From: Oceanobacillus sp. J11TS1
GTDB lineage: Bacteria; Bacillota; Bacilli; Bacillales; Amphibacillaceae
Direction of reading: 5' to 3'
Assembly: GCF_018333215.1 (NCBI RefSeq)
Contig: NZ_BORO01000009.1
Coordinates: 1-64,000 of the forward strand
Length of the DNA: 64,000 nucleotides
Each line of letters opens with the position of its first letter. Position 1 is the first letter of the stretch. A program made the translations under genes and the position numbers. Shown one piece after another: positions 53,697 to 62,303 of the stretch. The notes beneath the pieces were generated by a model that was not told where the DNA came from, ran no database searches, and was given only the letters and a program-made list of their open reading frames with translations.

Positions 53697-55115
53697 TCAC
53701 GCACTATTCTCCTTCTTCTGTTTTGCCTGTTCGGCCGGAGATGGATCAAATTTGACAAAGAAATAAGCAATTAATGTTAATAAAGACAAGACGGCGATAA
53801 TACCAAAGGATACATTTACGCCAAAGATATCAGGGCGTGCAACGGATTCGCTTCCTTCTGTCATCGTGGCCACAGATGTCATAATGGTCACAAGTATTGC
53901 TGTCCCAACAGAAGCAGCAACCATCCGCATCGTCCCATCTAATGCCGCTCCATGCGGAATTAAATCCCTTGGTAATTGGTTCAGTGCCGCTGTCTGGATA
54001 GGCATCATAATTAATGCTAAGCCAAGCATACGCACAGCATACATAATAATCACAAACGTAAAGGTCGTATTGACATCAAGAAACATAAATGGCACGGTTG
54101 CCAAGGTAATAATAATCAGCCCTGGCAGTACAATCCATTTTCCTCCAACCCGATCAAAAATCCTGCCAATGATTGGCCCCATTAATCCTGTAATTAAAGC
54201 ACCTGGAAGCATGGACAGCCCAGCTTCAAATGCTGTGAATTCGCGCATATTTTGCATAAAAAGCGGGATCAATGTCTCTGTCCCAATCAGGCCCATAAAC
54301 GTAATGGAACCAATAAATACACTAAATGGGAAAATAGCATACTTAAACACTCTAAATTCAAGCATTGGATGATTCATTTTAAGCTGACGTAAAATAAATA
54401 GAATGAGAGAAAGAATACCAATAGCTAGTGTTACCAGCGTGATTGGTGCTCCCCAGCCAAAGTTCCCTGCATTTGTTACGCCATAAAGAACGCCACCAAA
54501 GCCAAAGGAAGATAGGATAACAGAAAAAATATCAAACTTGGTTTTCTTCACTTCTGTTACATTGCGTAAAGCAAAGAAAGCAACAATAATATCAATAATA
54601 GCGATTGGTAAAATAACATAGAACAATACACGCCATGTATAATGCTCTGTAATCCAGCCGGAGATAACCGGTCCAATTGCCGGCGCAAAGGAAATGACTA
54701 GCCCAATCAGCCCCATGACAGATCCTCTTCTATTAATTGGGAAAATTAACAAAAATACGGTTGTCATTAGCGGCATCATCACCCCTGCTCCAATTGATTG
54801 AATAACTCTGGCTACCAGAAGAAATTCAAAGTCAGGCGCAATACCTCCTATGAAGGTTCCAACGGCAAACACACTCATCGCTGATAAGAAAAGCTGTCTT
54901 GTAGTAAATCGTTCAATTAAAAATGCGCTGACTGGAATCATAATCCCATTCACCAGCATAAATACAGTCGTCAGCCATTGCGCACTGTTCGGTGTCACGC
55001 CCATCTCTATAATAATAGGAGGAATGGCCGTAATCATTAACGTCTGGTTTAAAATAGAAATAAAAGCCCCCGCCAGCAGCAGGGCCACAACGGTCGGCCT
55101 ATGTATTTGATTCAT
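53697..55115 (-). CDS. DHA2-family multidrug efflux MFS transporter
   Basis: 472 residues and 14 predicted helices. QTLMITAIPPIIIEMGV in helix 1, GIMIPVSAFLIERFTTRQLF (motif A) and PAIGPVISGWITEHYTWRVLFYVILP (motif C) mark the DHA2/EmrB/LmrB branch. ATG after AAGGAG. Drug specificity cannot be read; no regulator gene adjacent. Confidence 0.88.
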   Translation of the reverse strand: MNQIHRPTVVALLLAGAFISILNQTLMITAIPPIIIEMGVTPNSAQWLTTVFMLVNGIMIPVSAFLIERFTTRQLFLSAMSVFAVGTFIGGIAPDFEFLLVARVIQSIGAGVMMPLMTTVFLLIFPINRRGSVMGLIGLVISFAPAIGPVISGWITEHYTWRVLFYVILPIAIIDIIVAFFALRNVTEVKKTKFDIFSVILSSFGFGGVLYGVTNAGNFGWGAPITLVTLAIGILSLILFILRQLKMNHPMLEFRVFKYAIFPFSVFIGSITFMGLIGTETLIPLFMQNMREFTAFEAGLSMLPGALITGLMGPIIGRIFDRVGGKWIVLPGLIIITLATVPFMFLDVNTTFTFVIIMYAVRMLGLALIMMPIQTAALNQLPRDLIPHGAALDGTMRMVAASVGTAILVTIMTSVATMTEGSESVARPDIFGVNVSFGIIAVLSLLTLIAYFFVKFDPSPAEQAKQKKENSA

Positions 55116-55313
55116 ATGTTTATTGTCTCCTTGCCACTAAATTTTTATTTTGGTTTTCGAAATAGTAAAACAGCTTATTATAGATTAAAGGAAAAGCGAA
55201 AAAGATGCTAGCCTTTTTTTTGAAAAATCTTATCTCTTATCCAGATTAAGAAGTGAGAGACCTTTTGATATGTTATAATATTCTTATAATTATTCATTCA
55301 GAGGAGGGATTCC

Positions 55314-55610
55314 TTGCCAACATGTCAACATTGTCACCAGAAATGGACCTGGGAACAAACGATGAAAAGAACTTTTACTATTGACACCGCATATATTTGC
55401 CCTTATTGCGAGGAAAAGCAATACGCTACTAAAAAATCGAGAATACAATTTTCACTTTTAATAATTATTCCGTTGGCTGCTCTTCTTCTAAATGCTTTTA
55501 ATATACCAGCCTGGTTTATTTTCAGCTGGCTGATTTTAGGAAGCATTGTTGTTCTTAGCCTTTTCCCCGCTGTGTTAAAGCTGACAAACACAGAGGAATT
55601 CTTCTTTTAA
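55314..55610 (+). CDS. Small zinc-finger membrane protein (TIGR04104 type)
   Basis: 98 residues. Two CxxC knuckles, CQHCHQKW at the start and CPYCEEKQ at about 35, probably bind one Zn. Two hydrophobic helices follow (FSLLIIIPLAALLLNAF; WFIFSWLILGSIVVLSLFPAVL). TTG start with GAGGAGG upstream. Function unknown. Confidence 0.8.
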   Translation: MPTCQHCHQKWTWEQTMKRTFTIDTAYICPYCEEKQYATKKSRIQFSLLIIIPLAALLLNAFNIPAWFIFSWLILGSIVVLSLFPAVLKLTNTEEFFF

Positions 55611-55768
55611 CTTCTTGTTTGCTGCCATATTTTAAGATGAATGAAGAAGATGAGACAATCATAAGATACGGACAGGCATCTGCCAACTTTGTTTCTATAA
55701 TATAATGTTTTACCTGCTCAAACAACGGGAAAAGCTTTCATAACAACATGATAAAGGAGTTGGGCAGA

Positions 55769-55966
55769 ATGAAAACATATAGTGTGGTACCGAATGTAGA
55801 TGTGACAGGCTGGTTTGTAAAACTAGAAGATGTCGCACCAGAAGAGGTTTATGACTCAAAAGAGGATGCTATTTCTGCTGCAGAGCAAATGGCGGCAGAG
55901 AATACACCAAGTAAAGTAGAAATTATGGACAAAGACCGCAATGTTATAGAAGAAAAGCGATTCTAA
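55769..55966 (+). CDS. DUF2188-family protein
   Basis: 65 residues: KTYSVVPNVDVTGWFVKLE, then EEVYDSKEDAISAAEQMAAENTPSKVEIMDKD. It matches the DUF2188 fold of a short alpha/beta domain. ATG at 55769 follows AAAGGAG by 9 bases, so the frame beginning 21 bases upstream is not used. Function unknown; stress-linked in some genomes. Confidence 0.8.
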   Translation: MKTYSVVPNVDVTGWFVKLEDVAPEEVYDSKEDAISAAEQMAAENTPSKVEIMDKDRNVIEEKRF

Positions 55967-56024
55967 AAGTTTACTTCTCTACTATAAGGGTACAAATGTA
56001 TTAAAACCATAAAAGGGAGGAGAG

Positions 56025-56522
56025 ATGACAATGGAAAAAACGAAGAATAAAAAAGTTGGATTACTAGTAGGTGCCGGGGCATTAGCAGGTATCTCCTTCA
56101 TCCTTCTGAACCCGAAAGCAAAAGGTAAAGTAAAAGATACCTCCAAGAATGCGAAAGATTCTGTTGTGTCGTACACGCAAAAAATTAAAGATGATCCAAA
56201 TGGTACGAAACAATATATTGTAGAAAATGCGAAACAAACATTATCAAGTGCACAGCAAGCACTGGAGAGAGTACAAGACGTTTGGGATAATGAAGGCCAG
56301 GAAATAAAAGAAACGGCTAAAAATATTGTTGAAGATACAAAAGAGCTTGGTGACCACGCGAAAGATGCAAAAGAAGGAATGAAGGATGTTAAGTCTGATA
56401 TGAATGAAGCAAAAAACACTGCAATGGAAACAGGCAAAAAGATGAAGAAAGATAGTAAATCTAAGCGATCTTCAAATGAGACCGATCATCATGTATTAGA
56501 CGAGCCTATTAACAAAATGTAG
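56025..56522 (+). CDS. YtxH-like protein
   Basis: 165 residues. A glycine-rich hydrophobic N-terminus (KVGLLVGAGALAGISFILL) is followed by a long amphipathic, Lys/Asp-rich helix region with LEA-like repeats (AKDAKEGMKDVKSDMNEAKN; TAMETGKKMKKD). Such proteins belong to the general stress set in Bacillus. Start codon uncertain between 56025 and 56031. Confidence 0.75.
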   Translation: MTMEKTKNKKVGLLVGAGALAGISFILLNPKAKGKVKDTSKNAKDSVVSYTQKIKDDPNGTKQYIVENAKQTLSSAQQALERVQDVWDNEGQEIKETAKNIVEDTKELGDHAKDAKEGMKDVKSDMNEAKNTAMETGKKMKKDSKSKRSSNETDHHVLDEPINKM

Positions 56523-56556
56523 AAAAGGAAGCGCTGGGAGGAGCGCTTCCTTTTTT
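56523..56556 (+). terminator. Terminator of the YtxH-like gene
   Basis: AAAAGGAAGCGCT pairs with AGCGCTTCCTTTT; six T's follow. Confidence 0.9.
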
Positions 56557-56689
56557 AATGTTTCTCTTTATCTTTTTATCGGCTGATTCTAAGAAATCTT
56601 GTTGTTCGTAGTCGATATATAATAACTTTAATACACAATGCTGAAGAATCAAGTTATTCTTGAATTTAACAATCAGACTAAAAACTCCC

Positions 56690-57826
56690 TTATTTCCCCC
56701 AAACTTCCTCAGCAACTTCTCTTACTAAACGCAATTTATCCCATTGCTGCTCTTCCGTAAGAATGTTTCCCTCTTCCGTTGAAGCAAAACCGCATTGCGG
56801 ACTGACACATAAACGTTCAATCGGTACATATTTTGATGCTTCTTCAATGCGCTGCTTGATATTATCTTTATCCTCTAGTTCTGGAAGTTTTGAGGAGAAT
56901 AATCCTAATACAACAAGTTTATCATCATTCACGTTAACGAGAGATTCAAAGCCGCCTGCACGTTCGGTATCAAACTCAAGATAGTATGCTCTAACTTTCT
57001 CTTGCGCGAATAAAATTTTGGCAATCGCATCATAAGCTCCGGATGAAGCCCATTTAGAATGATAGTTTCCACGGCACACATGTGTTGTAATAATAAGATC
57101 CTCCGGATGATTTTCAATTGCTTTATTATTTAAATTTACATAGAGTGTCCCGATTTCTTCCACGTTTGAACCATCATGACGACTTGCCCAGTAGTTTTCA
57201 TCGACAAGCATTCCCCATGTGCAATCATCCACTTGCAGATTTCTACACCCAGCCTCATATAAATCTTGGATAACAGAGCGGTATGCCAGTGCAATATCTT
57301 CCACTAATTCATCTTGGTTCGAATACAGCTTATTCGTAGTTTCCACGTTTTCAGGACGTTGTAATTCCGCTAAAAATTGTGCCGGAGCAGGAATCGTTTG
57401 TCTTGCTATTACCTCATCATCTGCAAATTGCTGCACAAATTTGAAATGCTCAACGAATGGATGGTTCTCCCCACTGATTTTACCTGTTAAAGCTGCGGTT
57501 TCTGGACGCGTTTCTTCCCCTTTAAACTGGTAACCCTTGGAAATTCCTTTCTTTTCGACGCCCTGTAACCCCCACATAAAATCAAGATGCCACCAAGAAC
57601 GACGGAACTCACCATCTGTAATAGCCTTTAGCCCGACTTCTTTTTGCTTCTGGATTAAATCCTTGATTGTTTCATCTTCTACTGCTTTTAAATCTTGTTC
57701 AGAGATATTTCCTTTTGCAAAAGCTCCACGGGCTTCCTTTAATTTCTGTGGACGTAAGAAACTCCCCACATTGTCAAATCGAAATGGCGTTTCTGTACGT
57801 ACTCCCTCTTTATTAGCTACTGTCAT
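56690..57826 (-). CDS. yxjG: MetE C-terminal-domain-like methyltransferase (YxjG/YxjH family)
   Basis: 378 residues with the cobalamin-independent methionine synthase catalytic fold only, as in YxjG/YxjH. PFRFDNVGSFLRP, TDGEFRRSWWHLDFMWG, the zinc ligands in HVCRGNYHSK, and the C-terminal SPQCGFAS with the last Cys ligand are present. Probably a homocysteine methyltransferase using a donor other than methyl-tetrahydrofolate triglutamate, as proposed for this family. ATG at 57826 (a GTG one codon upstream is also possible). A LysR gene lies upstream in the same direction. Confidence 0.87.
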   Translation of the reverse strand: MTVANKEGVRTETPFRFDNVGSFLRPQKLKEARGAFAKGNISEQDLKAVEDETIKDLIQKQKEVGLKAITDGEFRRSWWHLDFMWGLQGVEKKGISKGYQFKGEETRPETAALTGKISGENHPFVEHFKFVQQFADDEVIARQTIPAPAQFLAELQRPENVETTNKLYSNQDELVEDIALAYRSVIQDLYEAGCRNLQVDDCTWGMLVDENYWASRHDGSNVEEIGTLYVNLNNKAIENHPEDLIITTHVCRGNYHSKWASSGAYDAIAKILFAQEKVRAYYLEFDTERAGGFESLVNVNDDKLVVLGLFSSKLPELEDKDNIKQRIEEASKYVPIERLCVSPQCGFASTEEGNILTEEQQWDKLRLVREVAEEVWGK

Positions 57827-57857
57827 CACGAATCTCTCCCTCGTTTTATTGGTTGAG

Positions 57858-57930
57858 ATTAGTCTATCACAGAAATTCTACTATCAGATAACACCTAAAA
57901 TCTATCGTTTGTTATAGCTTTTACCTATGG
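57858..57930. promoter_or_regulatory. Upstream control region of yxjG: copy A of a duplicated sequence with a Met-box-like site
   Basis: ATTAGTCTATCACAGAA and ATCAGATAACACCTAAAA occur here and again about 320 bases away (copy B, 58176-58246) at roughly 80 percent identity over 70 bases. It ends with TATAGCTTTTACCTAT (57913-57928), similar to the streptococcal Met-box TATAGTTTnAAACTATA recognised by MetR/MtaR LysR proteins. Confidence 0.5.
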
Positions 57931-57983
57931 CTAGGTATCAACAAAGAACAAGCTCATTCCCTATCGGTAAGGGATGGTGTTTC

Positions 57984-58046
57984 ATGTTAACAATAGCTTT
58001 TGCTTCTTTAATAATTGCAGTACTGTCATTTAAAAACAAAAAATAA
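57984..58046 (+). CDS. Small hydrophobic peptide, probable type I toxin (holin-like, 20 aa)
   Basis: ATG at 57984, TAA at 58044-58046: MLTIAFASLIIAVLSFKNKK, one hydrophobic helix with a basic end, as in the putative holin-like toxins (Hol_Tox) of Firmicutes. AAGGGATGGTG precedes the start. The terminator-like hairpin 58041-58082 overlaps the stop codon. An antisense promoter lies about 110 bases downstream on the other strand. The family normally has about eight more N-terminal residues, so this copy may be shortened. Confidence 0.5.
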   Translation: MLTIAFASLIIAVLSFKNKK

Positions 58047-58147
58047 TCCACCCTTGAGTTTAGCGACCAAAGTGGATTATTTCCGCGCTGACCCCCTCAT
58101 AAGGAGCCTTGCTTTTGACTTACCGTTGGTGTGACAGCACGGACGGT
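58035..58147 (-). ncRNA. Probable antisense antitoxin RNA
   Basis: On the minus strand TAGACT (58078-58083 offset equivalent at 58178-58183) and TATAAT (58154-58159) are 18 bases apart, so transcription starts near 58147. It would end at AATAATCCAC ... GTGGATTATTTTTTG, a good terminator on the minus strand, covering the last toxin codons and 3' region. Length about 110 bases. This geometry is that of type I toxin-antitoxin pairs with overlapping 3' ends. Confidence 0.5.
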
Positions 58148-58175
58148 ATTTCTATTATATTTACTTCTAAATTCA

Positions 58176-58246
58176 TTAGTCTAGCACAGGAACTCACTAT
58201 CAGATACCACCTAAAATCTATCATTCCGTATAATTTTTAACTATAC
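58176..58246. promoter_or_regulatory. Copy B of the duplicated control sequence with Met-box-like palindrome
   Basis: ATTAGTCTAGCACAGGAAC ... ATCAGATACCACCTAAAATC repeats copy A. It ends with GTATAATTTTTAACTATAC (58228-58246), a near-perfect palindrome like the Met-box. It lies between the antitoxin promoter and the LysR stop codon. Confidence 0.5.
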
Positions 58247-58252
58247 CGAAAA

Positions 58253-59173
58253 TCACAATAAGTTTTGTCTCTCTTCTTCAATACTAGTCTGTAAATAGGT
58301 AAGATACGTTTGCGCCATAGGACTGAGCTCCATATCCTTATGCACAATATAGCCAACATGAATGATTTCATCCACTTTTAACGGAACCGCAATAATATTA
58401 TCGCCATTTAGCTTTTGACTGATAACTCCTGTGGATATCGTATAGCCATTTAGTCCAATCAGCAGATTAAACATCGTTGCCCGGTCACGGACATGAATAT
58501 TCTTCGGGCGGGTCAGCGTACTCAGAATCTCTTCCGAAAAATAAAATGAATTATAATCCCCTTGTTCATATAACAGATAAGGATAAGGCTCTAAATCTTC
58601 CAAAGTGACATACTCTTTTTGTGCTAGTGGATTATCCCCGCTAATAAACACATGCGGTGTTGCCTCAAATAAACGGTGAAAGGTTAAATTCCCTTCTCTT
58701 AAAAATTTACGAATAACTTTCTCATTGAAATCATTGATATACATAATTCCAATCTCACTGTTTAAATTTTTTACATCCTCAATAATTTCGTATGTCCTGG
58801 TTTCACGAAAGGTAAAATCATATTCATCCCGATCATAATCTTTTAACAGGCGGACAAAGGCACTGACGGCAAATGCATAATGCTGTGCTGATACGGCAAA
58901 GTGATGCTGCGGTGCTGCATTATTGGAATAGCGATTTTCTAGTAACTCAGCCTGTTCCAGAACCTGTCTGGCATAGCCTAAAAACTCTGAACCTTCCTTG
59001 GTCACATGAATTCCTTTATTTGTACGTGAGAATATTTTAATGCCAATTTCTTTTTCTAATTCTTTTAAGGCATTGGACAAGCTTGGCTGACTAATAAACA
59101 AGCTTTGAGCCGCTTTAGAAATCGAACGGCTTCTTGCTACTTCAATCACATATTTTAATTGTTGTAAGGTCAT
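58253..59173 (-). CDS. LysR-family regulator, possible methionine regulator
   Basis: 306 residues: N-terminal winged helix (LQQLKYVIEVARSRSISKAAQSLFISQPSLSNALKELEKEIG) and an effector domain. ATG with GAGGAG upstream. Its position next to a MetE-like gene preceded by Met-box-like sites suggests a MetR/MtaR-type role. Sequence alone gives only the family. Confidence 0.85.
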   Translation of the reverse strand: MTLQQLKYVIEVARSRSISKAAQSLFISQPSLSNALKELEKEIGIKIFSRTNKGIHVTKEGSEFLGYARQVLEQAELLENRYSNNAAPQHHFAVSAQHYAFAVSAFVRLLKDYDRDEYDFTFRETRTYEIIEDVKNLNSEIGIMYINDFNEKVIRKFLREGNLTFHRLFEATPHVFISGDNPLAQKEYVTLEDLEPYPYLLYEQGDYNSFYFSEEILSTLTRPKNIHVRDRATMFNLLIGLNGYTISTGVISQKLNGDNIIAVPLKVDEIIHVGYIVHKDMELSPMAQTYLTYLQTSIEEERQNLL

Positions 59174-59253
59174 CTCTTTTCTCCTCTATCGAAATGTCTT
59201 TGATTAAATCTCTCACTTATTTTCTTTCTGTATAGGACAAACATTAAATTCAA

Positions 59254-59775
59254 TTACTCTAAGAATAATTGATAAGCATACCTCTCCCCATTTGGAAAAG
59301 GAAGATGGATAATACCTTTAAACACAAATCCAGCTGATAAAATAACACGTTGCATTGCCCGATTTTTGGGATATGTATCAATTCGTATTTCAGATATTCC
59401 TTTTTCTTTGCATCCAAAGAGCAGCAGATTCAGAAAAAGTTTTCCGTACCCTTTCCCACCTATAGCTGGATCAATAGCAAATTTATGGATAGTAGCATAT
59501 TTACCTTCAGATGCATCCCATTCGCCGTAGTTAATTGTAGAATAGGGTTGTTCCTCTTCGTCGGTAATAATTGCTGTCCCGATAATTAATTCATCTATAA
59601 TCAAGAGATAATTATTACCTTTTTCTATTTCTCTTTTTATTTCATCCTCTTTAGGTGAATCTTCATCAGACCATTGTGGTGAACCGGATTCAATCAAGCT
59701 ATTTCTGGCTTTATGGATAATTTGCATGACCTCTTGAAAATCATCGGGGGTTCCATTTCTTACCTGAATATTCAC
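59254..59775 (-). CDS. GNAT-family N-acetyltransferase
   Basis: 173 residues. Motif A is KFAIDPAIGGKGYGKLFLNLLLFGCKEKG, with DTYPKNRAMQRVILSAGFVFKGIIHL at the end, complete unlike the frameshifted GNAT at 45851. GTG start with AGGTG 5 bases upstream. Substrate unknown. Confidence 0.85.
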   Translation of the reverse strand: MNIQVRNGTPDDFQEVMQIIHKARNSLIESGSPQWSDEDSPKEDEIKREIEKGNNYLLIIDELIIGTAIITDEEEQPYSTINYGEWDASEGKYATIHKFAIDPAIGGKGYGKLFLNLLLFGCKEKGISEIRIDTYPKNRAMQRVILSAGFVFKGIIHLPFPNGERYAYQLFLE

Positions 59776-59804
59776 AATAACACCTACTTTTATTTTTATT
59801 GTAA

Positions 59805-60260
59805 CTATAGTAATTCCTTATTCTTCTTATACGACTTTTTTAATGAGATAAAGTCAAATAAGAATGACACTACACCAACACTGATTACCATCCCTGTAAA
59901 TTCATACCAGTTTACTAGAGAATTGGATGTTATCCCATAAATCAAATAAAATATTGCAAACAGAACAACAAATGAGGTTGTTCTGGATTTAAGACCTCTT
60001 ACTGCCCTTTTATATTCCTGTTCGGTTGCAATATCGGTATATTCCATTCCAGATAAGATATATCTTCCAAAAATATAAAAAAGAAAAACCGCTATACCTG
60101 CAAATAAAATAACACCTGTGCTTAAGTCAATGAATTTATTAACGAGGAACATGACTACTAGAAAAAGGACAAGAAGGATTGCTCCTTCAGAGAAAAAATA
60201 TAGCATCTTCTTTTCCTTATATTCATCCTCTGGCATCAAAAAAGATATCCATGATTTCAT
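59805..60260 (-). CDS. Membrane protein paired with an HTH regulator (151 aa)
   Basis: Four hydrophobic segments (about 22-40, 45-65, 95-111, 116-135) arranged in two pairs, and a basic C-terminus KKSYKKNKELL. It overlaps the HTH gene (TAATGA). Such two-gene sets (XRE regulator plus small membrane protein) are widespread in Firmicutes, but I cannot name the domain with confidence. Confidence 0.65.
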   Translation of the reverse strand: MKSWISFLMPEDEYKEKKMLYFFSEGAILLVLFLVVMFLVNKFIDLSTGVILFAGIAVFLFYIFGRYILSGMEYTDIATEQEYKRAVRGLKSRTTSFVVLFAIFYLIYGITSNSLVNWYEFTGMVISVGVVSFLFDFISLKKSYKKNKELL

Positions 60261-60457
60261 TATTCTTCAACCTCCCAAAATAAATCATCTAATGTTTTAT
60301 CAAGTTCTTTTGCTATCGCAACACAGAGCTGGAGCGTAGGGTTGTATTCCCCTTTCTCTATCAACCCAATAGTCTGTCTCGTTACACCTACCTTTTTTGC
60401 CAGCTGCTGCTGGGTCATTGACGTTTTCATACGTATTTTCTTCACATTATTTTTCAT
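60260..60457 (-). CDS. XRE-family transcriptional regulator (65 aa)
   Basis: A single helix-turn-helix of the Cro/CI type: KTSMTQQQLAKKVGVTRQTIGLIEKGEYNP, then LCVAIAKELDKTLDDLFWEVEE. ATG at 60457 is chosen over a GTG four codons upstream. Co-transcribed with the membrane protein behind it, which probably senses a signal or is regulated by it. Confidence 0.85.
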   Translation of the reverse strand: MKNNVKKIRMKTSMTQQQLAKKVGVTRQTIGLIEKGEYNPTLQLCVAIAKELDKTLDDLFWEVEE

Positions 60458-60581
60458 TATCCAACCCACTCTATGTAATATATAATTTGCATATGTTAAC
60501 TATATATTACATTAGTTCATAAATAAAATCAAACAATTTTCAGATTAATGACTCAAGTATGCTAAAGTTAACTTTTACAAT

Positions 60582-60626
60582 AAAAAAGCCATCTAAAGGA
60601 CTTCTCTCATCCTTCAAATGACTTTA
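60582..60626 (-). terminator. Terminator of the ABC-LytTR operon
   Basis: Minus strand: AAGTCATTTGAAGGA pairs imperfectly with TCCTTTAGATGGCTT, followed by TTTTTTA. Confidence 0.7.
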
Positions 60627-60639
60627 CTTTTTAAGTATA

Positions 60640-61347
60640 CTAATCCATCATCCGCTTCTTAAAGGTAACAATCGTTAATACTAGCGTTGCTGCAACCCAT
60701 GCGCCGATAATCGCAAAAGCTTTCCCTAACTGACTTAGAGATCCCCCTGTATCTGCTATCTCTGCAATTTGTTCTAACTGGATTCCCGGCGTGTACTCTA
60801 ACACTTGCAACAAACGAAACTGGTCGACAAGTTCCATAAACATATTGCCCATTCCAAATATCAACATAACAGGAAGAACATAGATAGACGCTTCCATAAC
60901 ACTTCTTGTGATTAATCCCATCCATGTTCCTAAGACGATAAAGAAAATGAGGGTCAGAATGATTCCCGCAATTAACCAACCTCTTCCCGTAAATGAAAAA
61001 TCCATAATAAACATACTAACGGCCGTTACAATAACTGTAATAACAATCGTCACGGCACTTTTACCTGCTAGTATTTCTGTTAATGTGGCTGGGGAAAGCA
61101 TCAAACCGCGCAATGTATTTTTCTCTTTTTCTTCTGCAATCATCGCACATTGGAGGAAGGTACCAACCAAAGCAAGTGATAAAGTAATCACTAACATGTA
61201 CATCGATAAAGGGATATCACCCAACCGACTATAAATCACAGCCAATATAAGTGGCATCAGTGCAGTCGATGAAATATACAAATTTCGATATAAATCCTTT
61301 ACATCCTTTTGAAAAATAGCCATAAAACGTTTTACAGAAAATGTCAT
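60640..61347 (-). CDS. ABC transporter permease (ABC-2 type)
   Basis: 235 residues and six hydrophobic segments; MAIFQKDVKDLYRNLYISSTALMP at the start and AEEKEKNTLRGLMLSPATLTEILAGKS in the middle fit ABC-2 exporters. Its ATG overlaps the ATPase stop by 4 bases. Cargo unknown. Confidence 0.85.
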   Translation of the reverse strand: MTFSVKRFMAIFQKDVKDLYRNLYISSTALMPLILAVIYSRLGDIPLSMYMLVITLSLALVGTFLQCAMIAEEKEKNTLRGLMLSPATLTEILAGKSAVTIVITVIVTAVSMFIMDFSFTGRGWLIAGIILTLIFFIVLGTWMGLITRSVMEASIYVLPVMLIFGMGNMFMELVDQFRLLQVLEYTPGIQLEQIAEIADTGGSLSQLGKAFAIIGAWVAATLVLTIVTFKKRMMD

Positions 61348-62192
61348 ACTAATTCCCTCCCCGTCACTTCAACAAAGATATCTCCTAATGTCGGTTCTTT
61401 TGTATAAATACGCTCCACCATTTCCCGGGAAATATATTGTTGAATTTCCTCAGCACTTGATGCTTTTAGTGGAATCTCCAGTTCCCGACCATCTTTTAAT
61501 TCCATACATATAATCTCTTCCCGATACTGTTTTTTCAACTGCTTTGGTTCGTCTAAAAGCTGTACAACCCCTTTGTTTAGAAAGGCAACCTTATCACATA
61601 AATGATCGGCTTCTTCCATATCATGTGTGGTCAGAAAAATCGTCGTTCCCTGTCGATTCAATTCTTTTAAGCCATTATGGATATGCTTTGAATTTGCAGG
61701 GTCCAATGCCGATGTCGGTTCATCCAAAAATAATAATTTAGGCTGATGTAAAAGCGTTCTTGCAAGTAATACACGCTGCGTCATTCCTTTGGAAAGCTTT
61801 GCGACCTGCGTTTTCTTTTCTGTCCCTAAATTAACTGCTTCCAGCGCCTCGTCAATTCGTTTTAAAGAAGTACCATATAAATCTGCATACAACTTTAAGT
61901 TATCATAAATCGTTAATCGTACATATAAACCACTATTATCTGTAACCACTCCAAAGCGTTTTCGGTATTCTGGTGTATTCAACTGTGTGGCAGGTATGCC
62001 AAACACATTCGCTGTACCTGCTGTTTGTCTCATTTGTCCGGTTAAAATTTTTATTGTCGTTGTTTTCCCTGAGCCACTCGGGCCTAAAAAACCAAAGGTC
62101 TCTCCTTTTTTTACTTGGAAAGAAACTTCATGTAGCGCTTGCTTTTTGCCAAAAATCTTCTCTAAAGATTTTACTTCTATCATATTCTTCAC
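61344..62192 (-). CDS. ABC transporter ATP-binding protein
   Basis: 282 residues. Walker A GPSGSGKTTTIKIL, signature VAKLSKGMTQRVLLARTLL, Walker B KLLFLDEPTSALD, switch H in FLTTHDMEEADHL. The C-terminal domain (about 225-282, EIICMELKDGRELEIPLKASSAEEI) is a regulatory extension. GTG start with AGGAGG 8 bases upstream. Active ATPase of the exporter. Confidence 0.9.
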   Translation of the reverse strand: MKNMIEVKSLEKIFGKKQALHEVSFQVKKGETFGFLGPSGSGKTTTIKILTGQMRQTAGTANVFGIPATQLNTPEYRKRFGVVTDNSGLYVRLTIYDNLKLYADLYGTSLKRIDEALEAVNLGTEKKTQVAKLSKGMTQRVLLARTLLHQPKLLFLDEPTSALDPANSKHIHNGLKELNRQGTTIFLTTHDMEEADHLCDKVAFLNKGVVQLLDEPKQLKKQYREEIICMELKDGRELEIPLKASSAEEIQQYISREMVERIYTKEPTLGDIFVEVTGRELV

Positions 62193-62303
62193 TCCCCAAA
62201 CCTCCTGCAGTACTTGATTTGCTTGTGACTACAGAATAGCTTCTTTTCTGTAGTGACGCAGTATATTTCCGATGAATGGAGTATATCTCAGATTCAGCAG
62301 CGC

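Noticed and set aside
57830-58252. S-box (SAM) riboswitch upstream of the MetE-like gene
   Set aside because: The conserved SAM-I blocks are missing; Met-box-like palindromes and a LysR gene explain regulation better.
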